From Roseovarius nanhaiticus (lineage in GTDB: Bacteria > Pseudomonadota > Alphaproteobacteria > Rhodobacterales > Rhodobacteraceae), in NCBI RefSeq assembly GCF_900156535.1, contig NZ_FTNV01000001.1, forward strand, positions 372,001-436,000: a stretch of DNA of 64,000 nucleotides. Reading direction: 5' to 3'. Below, one piece after another: positions 8,429 through 16,925 of this stretch (position 1 is its first letter; each line of letters opens with the position of its first letter). The notes below the pieces were generated by a model that made no database searches, was not told where the DNA came from, and saw only the letters and a program-made list of their open reading frames with translations. Position numbers and translations under genes: made by a program.

Positions 8429-9775
8429 ATGGATGGATCGGGCTACAAGGGTATGGAGGACGAGCGCGGTCTATGGGTCGAAGGCTGGTCGAACCGCTCT
8501 TATTGGTTGGACGGGCTCACCCCGCCCGAGATCCCCGGCGGCGATCTGCCGCGCGAGGTGGATGTGGTCATCGTCGGCTCGGGCTATACCGGCCTCAACG
8601 CCGCGATCGAGACGGCGCGGGGCGGGCGCAGCACGCTGGTTCTGGACGCCGAAGTGCCGGGCTGGGGCTGCAGCAGTCGCAATGGCGGGCAAATCAGCAC
8701 CTCGATCAAGCCCTCTCTCGCGAAACTGGCCGCGCGCCATGGCCGGGACCGTGCCGAGGCAATTCGCGCCGAGGGGCGCGCCGCGCTCGACTGGATCGGC
8801 GAACGGATTGAGGCCGAGGGTATCGATTGCGATTTCCGCCGCTCGGGCCGGTTTCACGCCGCCCACACGCCCGCCGCCTATGAAGAGCTGGCCCGCGATG
8901 CCGACATCCTCCGCCGCACCGAGGGGATCGAGGTCGAAATGATCCCGCGGGCCGAGCAGCGCCGCGAGCTGGGCAGCGACGCCTATCACGGTGCGGCCCT
9001 GTTTCCCCGGCACGGATCGCTGCATCCGGCGCGCTACGTGCATGGCCTGATCCGAACCGCGCTGGACGCGGGCGCACGGATCATGGGCGAGACGCCCGTG
9101 ACGGGCATCACCTCGGGCCCTACGGGACACGAGGTGCAGACCCCGCGCGGCACAGTACGGGCGCGCGACGTGATCGTGGCGACCAATGGCTATACGACCG
9201 GCGTGACGCCCTGGCAGCAGCGCCGCGTCATTCCCATCGGCAGCTACATCATCGCGACGGAGCCGCTGGATGGGGGCGTGATGGATCGCCTTTTCCCAAC
9301 GGACCGCATCGCCAGCGATACCTGCAAAGTGGTCTATTATTACCGCCCGTCGCCGGACCGCACGCGCATCCTCTTCGGCGGGCGCGTGTCGGCGGGCGAG
9401 ACGGACACGTCGATCAGCGGCCCGCGCCTGCATCACGACATGTGCCGCATCTTTCCCGAGCTGCGCCAGACTCGCATCAGCCATAGCTGGATGGGCACGG
9501 TGGCTTATACGTTCGACGAGCTGGCCCATTGCGGCACGCATGACGGGGTGCATTACGCGATGGGCTATTGCGGTTCGGGCGTGTCGATGGCCAGCTATCT
9601 GGGCATGCGCATGGGTCAGAAGGTGCTGGGATTGAAAGAGGGGCAGACTGCCTTCGACGATCTGCCCTTTCCGACGCGCCCCTTCTACACCGGGCGGCCC
9701 TGGTTCCTGCCGGCCGCCGTCGCCTGGTATCGCTGGAACGATGCCCGCCAGAGGGACCGTGCCATGGCGGGATAA
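8429..9775 (+). CDS. FAD-dependent oxidoreductase, DadA/PuuB-like
   Basis: Flavoprotein of 448 aa in the D-amino acid oxidase fold. The N-terminal dinucleotide-binding motif is VDVVIVGSGYTGLNAAIE near residue 45, and SSRNGGQISTS about 40 residues later matches the flavin-binding block of gamma-glutamylputrescine oxidases. The C-terminal part has the conserved GYCGSGVSMASYLG. The likely reaction is oxidative deamination of an amine to an aldehyde or imine. It heads the operon that continues with a PotABCD-type importer, so the substrate is plausibly what that importer brings in. ATG 8429 has GGAG 11 nt upstream; ATG 8453 is an alternative. Precise substrate unknown. Confidence 0.85.
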   Translation: MDGSGYKGMEDERGLWVEGWSNRSYWLDGLTPPEIPGGDLPREVDVVIVGSGYTGLNAAIETARGGRSTLVLDAEVPGWGCSSRNGGQISTSIKPSLAKLAARHGRDRAEAIRAEGRAALDWIGERIEAEGIDCDFRRSGRFHAAHTPAAYEELARDADILRRTEGIEVEMIPRAEQRRELGSDAYHGAALFPRHGSLHPARYVHGLIRTALDAGARIMGETPVTGITSGPTGHEVQTPRGTVRARDVIVATNGYTTGVTPWQQRRVIPIGSYIIATEPLDGGVMDRLFPTDRIASDTCKVVYYYRPSPDRTRILFGGRVSAGETDTSISGPRLHHDMCRIFPELRQTRISHSWMGTVAYTFDELAHCGTHDGVHYAMGYCGSGVSMASYLGMRMGQKVLGLKEGQTAFDDLPFPTRPFYTGRPWFLPAAVAWYRWNDARQRDRAMAG

Positions 9776-9834
9776 GACGAACCCCCAAAGGCCACCGGAA
9801 TACCGGGGCCATTCATCCAACAGAGGAGATAACG

Positions 9835-10890
9835 ATGAGAAACAAGATCGCATTGACCGCGGCGGCGGGCCTGATGGCCTCGACCGCACTGGCCCCGATG
9901 GCAATGGCCCAAGGCAAGGAACTGACCGTCGCCAGCTGGGGTGGCTCGTACCAAGAGGCGCAGAGCAAGGCGCTCTTTGAGCCCTACGAGGCCAATACCG
10001 GCAACACCGTCAAGCAAGAGACCTATGGCGGCATGTCCGACGTGCGCCTGCAGGTGTCATCCGGGCAGGTGACGCTGGATGTGGTGGTCAGCGGATCGGG
10101 ATCCGCCGCACGCGCCGGGGCCGAGGGCCTGCTGGAGCCGTTGGACTATGACGTGATCGACGTCAGCAACTTCCCCGAGGAGTTCTATAGCGAGTATTGC
10201 GTGGGCGGCGACGTCTTCTCGGTCGTGCCTGCGTTCAGCACCGCCAAATTCGGCGAGGATGGCCCGCGCGGCTGGGCTGATTTCTGGGACACCGAGAAAT
10301 TCCCCGGCACCCGCGCCTATCGCGGCACCGTCTCGGGCGCTTTGGAGCCTGCGATGATGGCGCTGGGCGTCGCGCCCGAGGATGTCTACGCCGAATTGAG
10401 CAGCGAGGAGGGCATCGAGCGCGCGCTGGACAAGATCCGCGAGTTGAAGCCCAATATCGCTGTCTTCTGGACCTCGGGTGCGCAGCAGGCGCAGCTGATG
10501 AAGGATGGCGAGGTCGACATGTCGAGCGGTTGGAATGGCCGGTTCGACAACGCCGCCGCTGATGGCGCCGAAGTGTCCTATTTCTTTGATCAGGGCCTTC
10601 TGGATTACGACTGCTTCGCCATCCCGAAGGGCGCGCCCAACAAGGATCTCGCGATGGAGTTCCTCGCCGAGATCTCGAAGCCCGAATACCAGGACGATCT
10701 GCCCAAGTTCATCACTTACGGGCCGACCAATTCGGCCGCCTACGAGACCGGCGAGATCACTGACGAAGTGGCCGCAAGCTTGCCCTCGGCCCCCGAGAAC
10801 ATGGCCAAGCAGCTGCCCATCTCGCTGGAGTGGTATGCCGAATGGGAGCAGATTGCCGCCGAGATGTATCAGGAAATGCTGACCGAGTAA
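9835..10890 (+). CDS. Extracellular solute-binding protein, PotD type
   Basis: Periplasmic binding protein of 351 aa. ATG 9835 is preceded by AGAGGAG at six bases. The Sec signal peptide has a hydrophobic core (LTAAAGLMASTALAP) and ends near MAMAQG. The mature protein begins ELTVASWGGSYQEAQS, and the body has AVFWTSGAQQAQLMKDGEVD and a C-terminal YAEWEQIAAEM helix, all PotD/PotF-like. Unlike the first binding protein in this window it shows no twin arginine. It is the first importer gene after the FAD oxidoreductase and is followed by a strong hairpin before the ATPase gene. Confidence 0.87.
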   Translation: MRNKIALTAAAGLMASTALAPMAMAQGKELTVASWGGSYQEAQSKALFEPYEANTGNTVKQETYGGMSDVRLQVSSGQVTLDVVVSGSGSAARAGAEGLLEPLDYDVIDVSNFPEEFYSEYCVGGDVFSVVPAFSTAKFGEDGPRGWADFWDTEKFPGTRAYRGTVSGALEPAMMALGVAPEDVYAELSSEEGIERALDKIRELKPNIAVFWTSGAQQAQLMKDGEVDMSSGWNGRFDNAAADGAEVSYFFDQGLLDYDCFAIPKGAPNKDLAMEFLAEISKPEYQDDLPKFITYGPTNSAAYETGEITDEVAASLPSAPENMAKQLPISLEWYAEWEQIAAEMYQEMLTE

Positions 10891-10902
10891 GCGATTGCCA
10901 AA

Positions 10903-10932
10903 GGACGCGGGCAGCGCGCGCCGCCCGCGTCC
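10903..10932 (+). promoter_or_regulatory. Perfect 10-bp stem-loop after the binding-protein gene
   Basis: GGACGCGGGC (10903-10912) pairs exactly with GCCCGCGTCC (10923-10932) around a ten-base loop. It starts 12 nt after the binding-protein stop and ends 25 nt before the ATPase start. The following bases are CAATGATAAATG, without a T-run, so full termination is unlikely. It probably sets a higher level of binding protein than of membrane and ATPase subunits. Confidence 0.55.
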
Positions 10933-10957
10933 CAATGATAAATGAGGGAGCAAGATA

Positions 10958-12043
10958 TTGACCACCAGAGCCGAAGCCCTGCCCATCACCGTGCGCGCCG
11001 TGACCAAGACCTATGGGCGCGTGCATGCGCTGGACGATGTCTCGCTGGATGTGAAGAGTGGCGAATTCCTGACGCTGCTGGGGCCTTCGGGATCGGGCAA
11101 GACGACGCTGCTGATGGTGCTGGCCGGCTTTACCCGCCCCGACAAGGGCAGCCTGCGCTTTGGCGAAGAGGAGATGATCCGCACCGCGCCGCATCTGCGC
11201 GGCGTCGGCATGGTGTTCCAGAATTACGCGCTTTTCCCGCATATGACCGTGGCCGGGAATGTGGGCTATCCGCTGCGCCTGCGCGGGGTGTCCAAATCCG
11301 AGCAGGCCGAGCGGATCGAGCGCGCGCTGGATCTGGTGCAGCTGGGCGGCTATGGCGATCGCGGGATTGAACAACTCTCCGGCGGGCAGAAACAGCGCGT
11401 CGCGTTGGCCCGCTCGATCGTGTTCGAGCCGCGCATTCTGCTGATGGACGAGCCGCTGAGCGCGCTGGACAAGAAGCTGCGCGACCGCATGCAGATCGAG
11501 CTGCGGCACCTGCACGAGCAGCTGGGTATGACCACGGTTTACGTGACCCACGACCAGCGCGAGGCGCTGACCATGTCCGACCGGATCGCCGTGGTGAACC
11601 ATGGCCGCATCATGCAGCTTGCGACGCCGCAACAGCTCTATGACCGGCCCGAGAACAAGTTCGTGGCGGATTTCATCGGCGATTCGACATTCCTCGCCGT
11701 GACGCGGGACGGGCAGGGGGTGCGCTATGGCGGCACGGCCCTGCAGATGGACGGGGTGGTGCCCGCCGGGGACGACCTCGTGCTGATGATCCGCCCCGAG
11801 CGGGTGCGCCTGCTGGACGGCGAGGCGCCCGCGGGGACAAACGTTCTGGAGGCCACCGTGACCGAGCTCGTCTATCAGGGCGAAAGCTATCTTCTCTATG
11901 CGCGGCTGGAGGACGGGGTCGAGATCGCCGTGCGGGGCGCGATCCGCGAGGGGACTTTTGGCAAGCTGCCGCGCGCGGGCAGCGCGGTGAAACTGGGTCT
12001 GCACCGGGCCGATACGGTCGTCATCGCGGATGGGGGCAGCTAG
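10958..12043 (+). CDS. ABC transporter ATP-binding protein, PotA type
   Basis: ATPase subunit of 361 aa. The motifs are complete: Walker A GPSGSGKTT near residue 45, Q-loop VFQNYALFPH, signature LSGGQKQRVALARS and Walker B ILLMDEPLSALD, then H-loop VYVTHDQREA. A TOBE domain follows residue 270 (LMIRPERVRLL onward). The likely start is TTG 10958, because GAGGGAG at 10944-10950 is at the right distance and no earlier ATG or GTG is in frame near it. The stop is directly followed by the ATG of the permease gene. It energises import with the permeases at 12044 and 12940. Confidence 0.92.
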   Translation: MTTRAEALPITVRAVTKTYGRVHALDDVSLDVKSGEFLTLLGPSGSGKTTLLMVLAGFTRPDKGSLRFGEEEMIRTAPHLRGVGMVFQNYALFPHMTVAGNVGYPLRLRGVSKSEQAERIERALDLVQLGGYGDRGIEQLSGGQKQRVALARSIVFEPRILLMDEPLSALDKKLRDRMQIELRHLHEQLGMTTVYVTHDQREALTMSDRIAVVNHGRIMQLATPQQLYDRPENKFVADFIGDSTFLAVTRDGQGVRYGGTALQMDGVVPAGDDLVLMIRPERVRLLDGEAPAGTNVLEATVTELVYQGESYLLYARLEDGVEIAVRGAIREGTFGKLPRAGSAVKLGLHRADTVVIADGGS

Positions 12044-12940
12044 ATGGCCGTGACCGAGACCCCGCACGACATGCACGCCGCGGGCCTGCGCCGCGACGAG
12101 CGGATGGAGCGCTGGAAGCTCTTCGGCCTCGGCTCTCCCGCGCTTCTGCTGGTGATGGTGATCCTCGTCATTCCGGTCGGCTGGCTCTTCTACGTGTCTT
12201 TCGTGGGCGCGGATGGCAGCTTCTCGCTGGAGAATTACGAGCGGATGGTGTCGCGCAAATCCTACATGCGCATCTTCATCACCACCTTTCAGGTCAGCAT
12301 CCTGACCACCGCGCTCTGCATCCTGATCGGCTATCCGCTGGCCTATTTCATGTCGCAGCTACCGGCGAAATGGGCGGGTCTGTGCCTCGTCACCGTGCTT
12401 CTGCCGTTCTGGACCTCGCTTCTGGTGCGCACCTATGCCTGGCTGGTGCTGCTGCAGAAGCAGGGCCTCGTGAACCAATGGGCGATCAATATCGGCCTCT
12501 GGGACGAGCCGCTGAAATTCGTGCATAACATGACGGGCACGCTGATCGGGATGGTGCATATCATGCTGCCCTTCCTGATCCTGCCGGTCTATGGCGCGAT
12601 GCGGGCGATCGACGCCGACTACCTCAAGGCCGCGTCCAATCTCGGTGCCAGTCCCAAGCGTGCCTTCTGGACCGTGTTCTTTCCGCTCTCGACGCCGGGC
12701 CTTTTCGCGGGCTCGCTCATGGTTTTCGTGCTCTGCCTCGGGTTTTTCGTGACGCCCGCCGTGCTGGGCGGCGGCCGCGTCATCATGGTGTCGATGAAGA
12801 TCGTCTCGAACATCGAGCTTTTCGTGAACTGGGGCGCGGCGAGCGCCTTGGGCGTGGTCCTTCTGGTCATGACCGGCATCATCCTCTGGATCGCGTCGCG
12901 CTTCCTTCGGCTCGAGCAGATGGCGGGGGGAGGTCACTGA
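12044..12940 (+). CDS. ABC transporter permease, PotB type
   Basis: Inner-membrane permease, 298 aa, starting on the base after the ATPase stop. A cytoplasmic N-terminal tail of about 35 residues precedes the first helix (LLLVMVILVIPVGWLFYVSF). The EAA loop is LKAASNLGASPKRAFWTVFF near residue 205, and the last periplasmic turn has FFVTPAVLGGGRVIMVS. It ends in a TGATG overlap with the next permease. It should form a heterodimer with the 12940-13758 product. Confidence 0.9.
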   Translation: MAVTETPHDMHAAGLRRDERMERWKLFGLGSPALLLVMVILVIPVGWLFYVSFVGADGSFSLENYERMVSRKSYMRIFITTFQVSILTTALCILIGYPLAYFMSQLPAKWAGLCLVTVLLPFWTSLLVRTYAWLVLLQKQGLVNQWAINIGLWDEPLKFVHNMTGTLIGMVHIMLPFLILPVYGAMRAIDADYLKAASNLGASPKRAFWTVFFPLSTPGLFAGSLMVFVLCLGFFVTPAVLGGGRVIMVSMKIVSNIELFVNWGAASALGVVLLVMTGIILWIASRFLRLEQMAGGGH

Positions 12941-13758
12941 TGCTGGCATGGCTCAAATCCCCCGCGTCAGAGACGCAAGTGACGCATGGCCAGCGCCTCT
13001 GGCTCTATGTCTTCGCGGGCGTCGCGATGACGCTGCTGGTGCTGCCGACGCTGATCGTGATCCCGATGTCCTTCTCGGATTCGCAATATCTGGAATTCCC
13101 GCCCGAGGAATGGTCGCTGCGCTGGTATCGCAACTATTTCGGCTCGCCCGAATGGATGCTGGCCACGCGCACTTCGCTGACGGCCGCCGTTCTCACGATG
13201 CTGGTGGCGACCCCCATCGGCGTGCTGGCGGCCTATGCGCTCCACGCGTCCAAGCTGCCCTATATCCGCGCGGCCTTTGTCCTCTTTATCACGCCGATGA
13301 TGGTGCCTGTCGTGCTGATCGCCATCGGCGCCTTCTATGCCTATGTGAAACTCCAGATCCTCTACACCATGACCGGGCTGGTTCTGGCGCATAGCCTTTT
13401 GGCCATTCCGCTCGTGGTGATCGTCACCGGCTCTGCGCTCAAGGGGTTCGACATGAATCATGAGATGGCGGCGCGGTCTCTGGGCGCGCCGCGCTGGAAG
13501 GCATTTCTGACGATCACCCTGCCGCAGATCCGATTCGCGGTGGTCACGTCGATGCTGCTGTCGTTCCTTGCCTCTTTCGACGAGGTGGTGATCGCCATGT
13601 TCATTTCGGGCGGCGACAACCCGACGCTGACGCGCAACATGTTCAATGCCTTGCGCGATCAGATCGACCCGACCATCGCCGCGATCTCGACCATCATGGT
13701 ACTGATCACGACGCTGATGATGGTGCTTGCTGCAGTCTTTGGGCGTGATAAGTCCTGA
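12940..13758 (+). CDS. ABC transporter permease, PotC type
   Basis: Second permease of the importer, 272 aa, sharing one base with the previous stop (TGATG). The first helix is LYVFAGVAMTLLVLPTLIV, the EAA loop reads MAARSLGAPRWKAFLTITLP near residue 175, and a late helix has LASFDEVVIAMFIS as in PotC. Only five bases separate it from the GMC oxidoreductase, so import and catabolic genes are one operon. Confidence 0.9.
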   Translation: MLAWLKSPASETQVTHGQRLWLYVFAGVAMTLLVLPTLIVIPMSFSDSQYLEFPPEEWSLRWYRNYFGSPEWMLATRTSLTAAVLTMLVATPIGVLAAYALHASKLPYIRAAFVLFITPMMVPVVLIAIGAFYAYVKLQILYTMTGLVLAHSLLAIPLVVIVTGSALKGFDMNHEMAARSLGAPRWKAFLTITLPQIRFAVVTSMLLSFLASFDEVVIAMFISGGDNPTLTRNMFNALRDQIDPTIAAISTIMVLITTLMMVLAAVFGRDKS

Positions 13759-13763
13759 TCCCG

Positions 13764-15365
13764 ATGGAACGCTATGAGTATATCGTGGTCGGCGCAGGCT
13801 CGGCCGGTGCGGCGCTGGCGGCAAAGCTGGCCCAGCTGGGAAAATCCGTGCTGCTGCTCGAGGCGGGCGGCACCGGGCGGCATCCTTGGGTCAATATCCC
13901 GCTGGGCTATGGCAAGGTCTTCCACGACGCGCGGTTCAACTGGAAATACACGACCGAGGCCGAGCCCGAACTGAACGGGCGCGGGATCTACTGGCCGCGC
14001 GGCAAGGTGCTGGGCGGCTCGTCGGCGATCAACGCGATGGTCTGGGTGCGCGGGCACCCGAACGATTATGCCGAATGGGGCGCCGCCGCGCCCGGCTGGG
14101 GCTGGGAGGATGTCGCGCCCGTGTTCCGCCGGCTCGAGAAATGGAGCGGCGGCGAGAGCCAGCATCGCGGCGGGCTCGGCCCGCTGAGCGTGACCGACAT
14201 GGACGGCTGGATGCACCCGCTGACCCGCGCCTATGTGAAGGCCGCCGAGGAGGCGGGCATCCCGACCAATACCGACTATAACGGCGCCGCCATCGAGGGC
14301 GCGTGCTTCTACCAGATTTCCACCGCCGGGGGCCGCCGCGCCTCGACCGCGCAGGCGTATCTGCTGGCGGCGCGCAAGCTGAGGAACCTGCGGATCGAGA
14401 CGGGGGCGATGGCGACGCGCGTGCTGATGGAGGGCAAGCGCGCCACCGGGATCGAATATGTGCAGCGCGGCAAGACGCGGACCGCCCATGCGGGCGAGGT
14501 GATCCTCAGCGGCGGCGCGATCAACACGCCGCAACTGATGATGCTGTCGGGCATCGGCTCCGCCGCGCATCTGAAGGAGCATGGCATCGAGGTGGTGCAG
14601 GACAGACCGCATGTCGGGCAGAACCTGATGGATCATCTGGGCAGCGATCATCTTTTCCGCACGCGCATCGCCAGCCTCAACCAAGTGCTGCGTCCGTGGT
14701 GGGGCAAGGCGCTTGCGGGGATGGATTACGTGCTGCGCCAGCGCGGGCCGCTGGCGATGAGCCTCAACCAGGGCGGCGGCTTCATCCGGCTGGCCGACGG
14801 TGATGGCCCGCCCGACACGCAGCTTTACTTCTCGCCGCTCAGCTATTCCAGCGCGCCTGTGGGCAAGCGCCCGCTGATGAGCCCCGACAGCTTTCCGGCG
14901 GTGCGCATCGGCTTCAACCCGGCCAAGCCGACCAGCACGGGCAGCATCACGCTGCGCTCTGCCGATCCGATGGCGGCGCCGGTGATGCGGGGCGGATACC
15001 TTGCCACCGAGCATGACCGCGCGCTGATGATCAAGGGCACGCGCGAAGTGCGGCGCATCGCGTCGATGCCGTCGCTCGCCCGCGTGATCGAGGCCGAGCT
15101 GGACCCCGGCCCCGATTGCGTCACCGACGACGAGATCCTCGATTTTGCGCGGCGTGACGCGTGGACCGTCTTTCACCAATGCGGCACCTGCCGGATGGGG
15201 CAGGATCCGGCGCAATCGGTCGTCGATCCCAAGCTGCGCGTGCATGGCATTGCCGGGCTGCGCGTCGCCGATGCGTCGATCTTTCCCACCATTCCCACGG
15301 GCAATACCAATGCCCCCGCCGTGATGGTGGGTGAGCGTGCGTTTGACCTAATCACCCAAGGATAG
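13764..15365 (+). CDS. GMC-family oxidoreductase (choline-dehydrogenase-like)
   Basis: FAD-dependent alcohol oxidoreductase, 533 aa. The N-terminal flavin motif is YIVVGAGSAGAALAAKLA, with the GMC signature RGKVLGGSSAINAMVWVRG near residue 80. The C-terminal catalytic region is intact: HQCGTCRMG supplies the active-site His and PTGNTNAPAVM supplies the second conserved residue (Asn). Known members oxidise choline, sugars or aliphatic alcohols; the exact substrate cannot be read off. It lies between the importer and the enolase-superfamily gene in a tight operon and probably oxidises a hydroxyl group of the imported compound or its product. Confidence 0.9.
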   Translation: MERYEYIVVGAGSAGAALAAKLAQLGKSVLLLEAGGTGRHPWVNIPLGYGKVFHDARFNWKYTTEAEPELNGRGIYWPRGKVLGGSSAINAMVWVRGHPNDYAEWGAAAPGWGWEDVAPVFRRLEKWSGGESQHRGGLGPLSVTDMDGWMHPLTRAYVKAAEEAGIPTNTDYNGAAIEGACFYQISTAGGRRASTAQAYLLAARKLRNLRIETGAMATRVLMEGKRATGIEYVQRGKTRTAHAGEVILSGGAINTPQLMMLSGIGSAAHLKEHGIEVVQDRPHVGQNLMDHLGSDHLFRTRIASLNQVLRPWWGKALAGMDYVLRQRGPLAMSLNQGGGFIRLADGDGPPDTQLYFSPLSYSSAPVGKRPLMSPDSFPAVRIGFNPAKPTSTGSITLRSADPMAAPVMRGGYLATEHDRALMIKGTREVRRIASMPSLARVIEAELDPGPDCVTDDEILDFARRDAWTVFHQCGTCRMGQDPAQSVVDPKLRVHGIAGLRVADASIFPTIPTGNTNAPAVMVGERAFDLITQG

Positions 15366-15371
15366 AGCCAC

Positions 15372-16472
15372 ATGAAGATCACCCGGATCGAGACCTTCAC
15401 CACCGAATTCGTCGGCTTCGTGCGCCTCATGGTGGAGGATGGCAGCACCGGCTGGGGGCAGGTCTCGACCTATCATTCGGACATCACCTGCAAGGTGCTG
15501 CACCGGCAGGTCGCGCCGCATATCATGGGCCGCGATATCGCGGATCTCGATGACCTGATGGATCTGGTGGTCGAGCGTGAGCATAAATTCCCCGGCTCCT
15601 ACCTGCGCCGCGCCATGTCGGGCGTCGATACCGCGATCTGGGATCTGCGCGGGCGCCGCGAGGGCAAGTCCGTGGCCGAGCTTCTTGGCGGCACGCCGGG
15701 GCGCATCCGCGCCTATGCCAGCTCGATGAAGCGGGACATCACGCCCGCCGATGAGGCCGAGCGGATGAAGCGGCTGCGCGATGCGCATGGCTTTGACGCC
15801 TTCAAGGTGCGCGCGGGGGCCGAGGTGGGGCGCGGGCGCGACGAATGGCCGGGCCGGACTGAGGAGATCATACCCACGATGCGCCGCGAATTGGGCGATA
15901 GCGCCGCGCTGCTGATCGACGCCAACAGCTGCTATGCGCCCGCGCAGGCGATCGAAGTGGGCCGGATGCTGGAGGATCACGGCTATGAGCATTTCGAGGA
16001 GCCGTGCCCCTATTGGGAGCTGGAGCAGACCCGCGAAGTGACCGAGGCATTAGATATTGCCGTGACCGGGGGCGAGCAGGATTGCGATCTGCCGACATGG
16101 AAACGGATGATCGACATGCGCGCGGTCGATATCGTGCAGCCCGATATTCTCTATCTGGGCGGCATCGCCCGCACCCTGCGCGTGGTGAAGATGGCCGAGC
16201 AGGCGGGTCTGCCGGTCACGCCCCATTGCGCGAACCTGTCGCTGGTCACGCTCTTTACCATGCACCTCTTGCGCGCCATTCCGAATGCCGGGAAATACCT
16301 GGAATTCAGCATCGAGGGCGCGGATTACTACCCGTGGCAGGAGGGGCTCTTCACCTCGGACCCCTACAGGATCGAGGATGGTCACGCCACGGTCACGGAC
16401 GCGCCCGGCTGGGGCATCGAGATCAGCCCCGATTGGCTGGCGCGCGCGCATTACAGTGTCTCGGCCGCATAA
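15372..16472 (+). CDS. Mandelate racemase/muconate lactonizing enzyme family protein
   Basis: Enolase-superfamily enzyme, 366 aa. Metal ligands are visible in order: Asp in LLIDANSCY, Glu in HFEEPCPYW and Glu in TGGEQD. A lysine general base sits in AFKVRAG (K-x-R rather than K-x-K), and the opposite base pair is Asp in VDIVQPD and His in VTPHCANLS. This places it in the mandelate racemase subgroup, whose members are often acid-sugar dehydratases. It follows the GMC gene by six bases. With the amine oxidase, importer and cupin it suggests breakdown of a hydroxylated acid or amine-bearing polyol. Substrate not assignable. Confidence 0.85.
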   Translation: MKITRIETFTTEFVGFVRLMVEDGSTGWGQVSTYHSDITCKVLHRQVAPHIMGRDIADLDDLMDLVVEREHKFPGSYLRRAMSGVDTAIWDLRGRREGKSVAELLGGTPGRIRAYASSMKRDITPADEAERMKRLRDAHGFDAFKVRAGAEVGRGRDEWPGRTEEIIPTMRRELGDSAALLIDANSCYAPAQAIEVGRMLEDHGYEHFEEPCPYWELEQTREVTEALDIAVTGGEQDCDLPTWKRMIDMRAVDIVQPDILYLGGIARTLRVVKMAEQAGLPVTPHCANLSLVTLFTMHLLRAIPNAGKYLEFSIEGADYYPWQEGLFTSDPYRIEDGHATVTDAPGWGIEISPDWLARAHYSVSAA

Positions 16473-16499
16473 CAGAGACGATTTCAGGGAGAAGCGAAG

Positions 16500-16859
16500 A
16501 TGGTAAGCCTCGACAGTTTCAAGGACCTTGCAGGGATCAAGATGGGCGCGTTCAAGCCCAAGCCGACCACCCTCACCGAGGGGCAGGAGGAATCGGCGCA
16601 GACCCTTTGGTCCTCGCCCGATGGGCTGACGAATATCGGCGTCTGGGAATGCACGCCGGGGCGCTTCACCGCTGACCGGACCTCGGCCGGGGAGTATTGC
16701 CACATCATCAAGGGCCGCGCGACGGTGCGCAACGAGGATGGCAGCACCCCGCGCGAGATCGGGCCGGGCGATCTGCTGGTCCTGCCGCAGGGCTGGAAAG
16801 GCGAGTGGGAGATCCACGAGCATATGCGCAAGCTCTACGTGATCAGCCCGTCCAGCTAA
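16500..16859 (+). CDS. Cupin-domain protein (DUF861, cupin_3)
   Basis: A single small cupin of 119 aa. The first half has WSSPDGLTNIGVWECTPGRF and the barrel core has EYCHIIKGRATV and IGPGDLLVLPQGWKGEWEI, typical of the cupin_3 family. Only one clear metal-ligand histidine (EYCHI) is seen, as in other DUF861 proteins that bind small ligands without obvious catalysis. It is the last gene of the catabolic operon and is often found beside PuuB-like oxidoreductases. ATG 16500 is preceded by AGGGAG at about 9 bases. Role unknown; possible isomerase or ligand sensor. Confidence 0.8.
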   Translation: MVSLDSFKDLAGIKMGAFKPKPTTLTEGQEESAQTLWSSPDGLTNIGVWECTPGRFTADRTSAGEYCHIIKGRATVRNEDGSTPREIGPGDLLVLPQGWKGEWEIHEHMRKLYVISPSS

Positions 16860-16925
16860 GTCTGCACCATGTTGAAAGTCGCGGCAGGCGCCATTGCAGC
16901 CCCCACCCAATACGAGGCATGACCC

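Noticed and set aside
13659..15245. 528-aa open frame on the minus strand
   Set aside because: Antisense of the GMC gene, rich in His/Arg/Ala with no domain signature.
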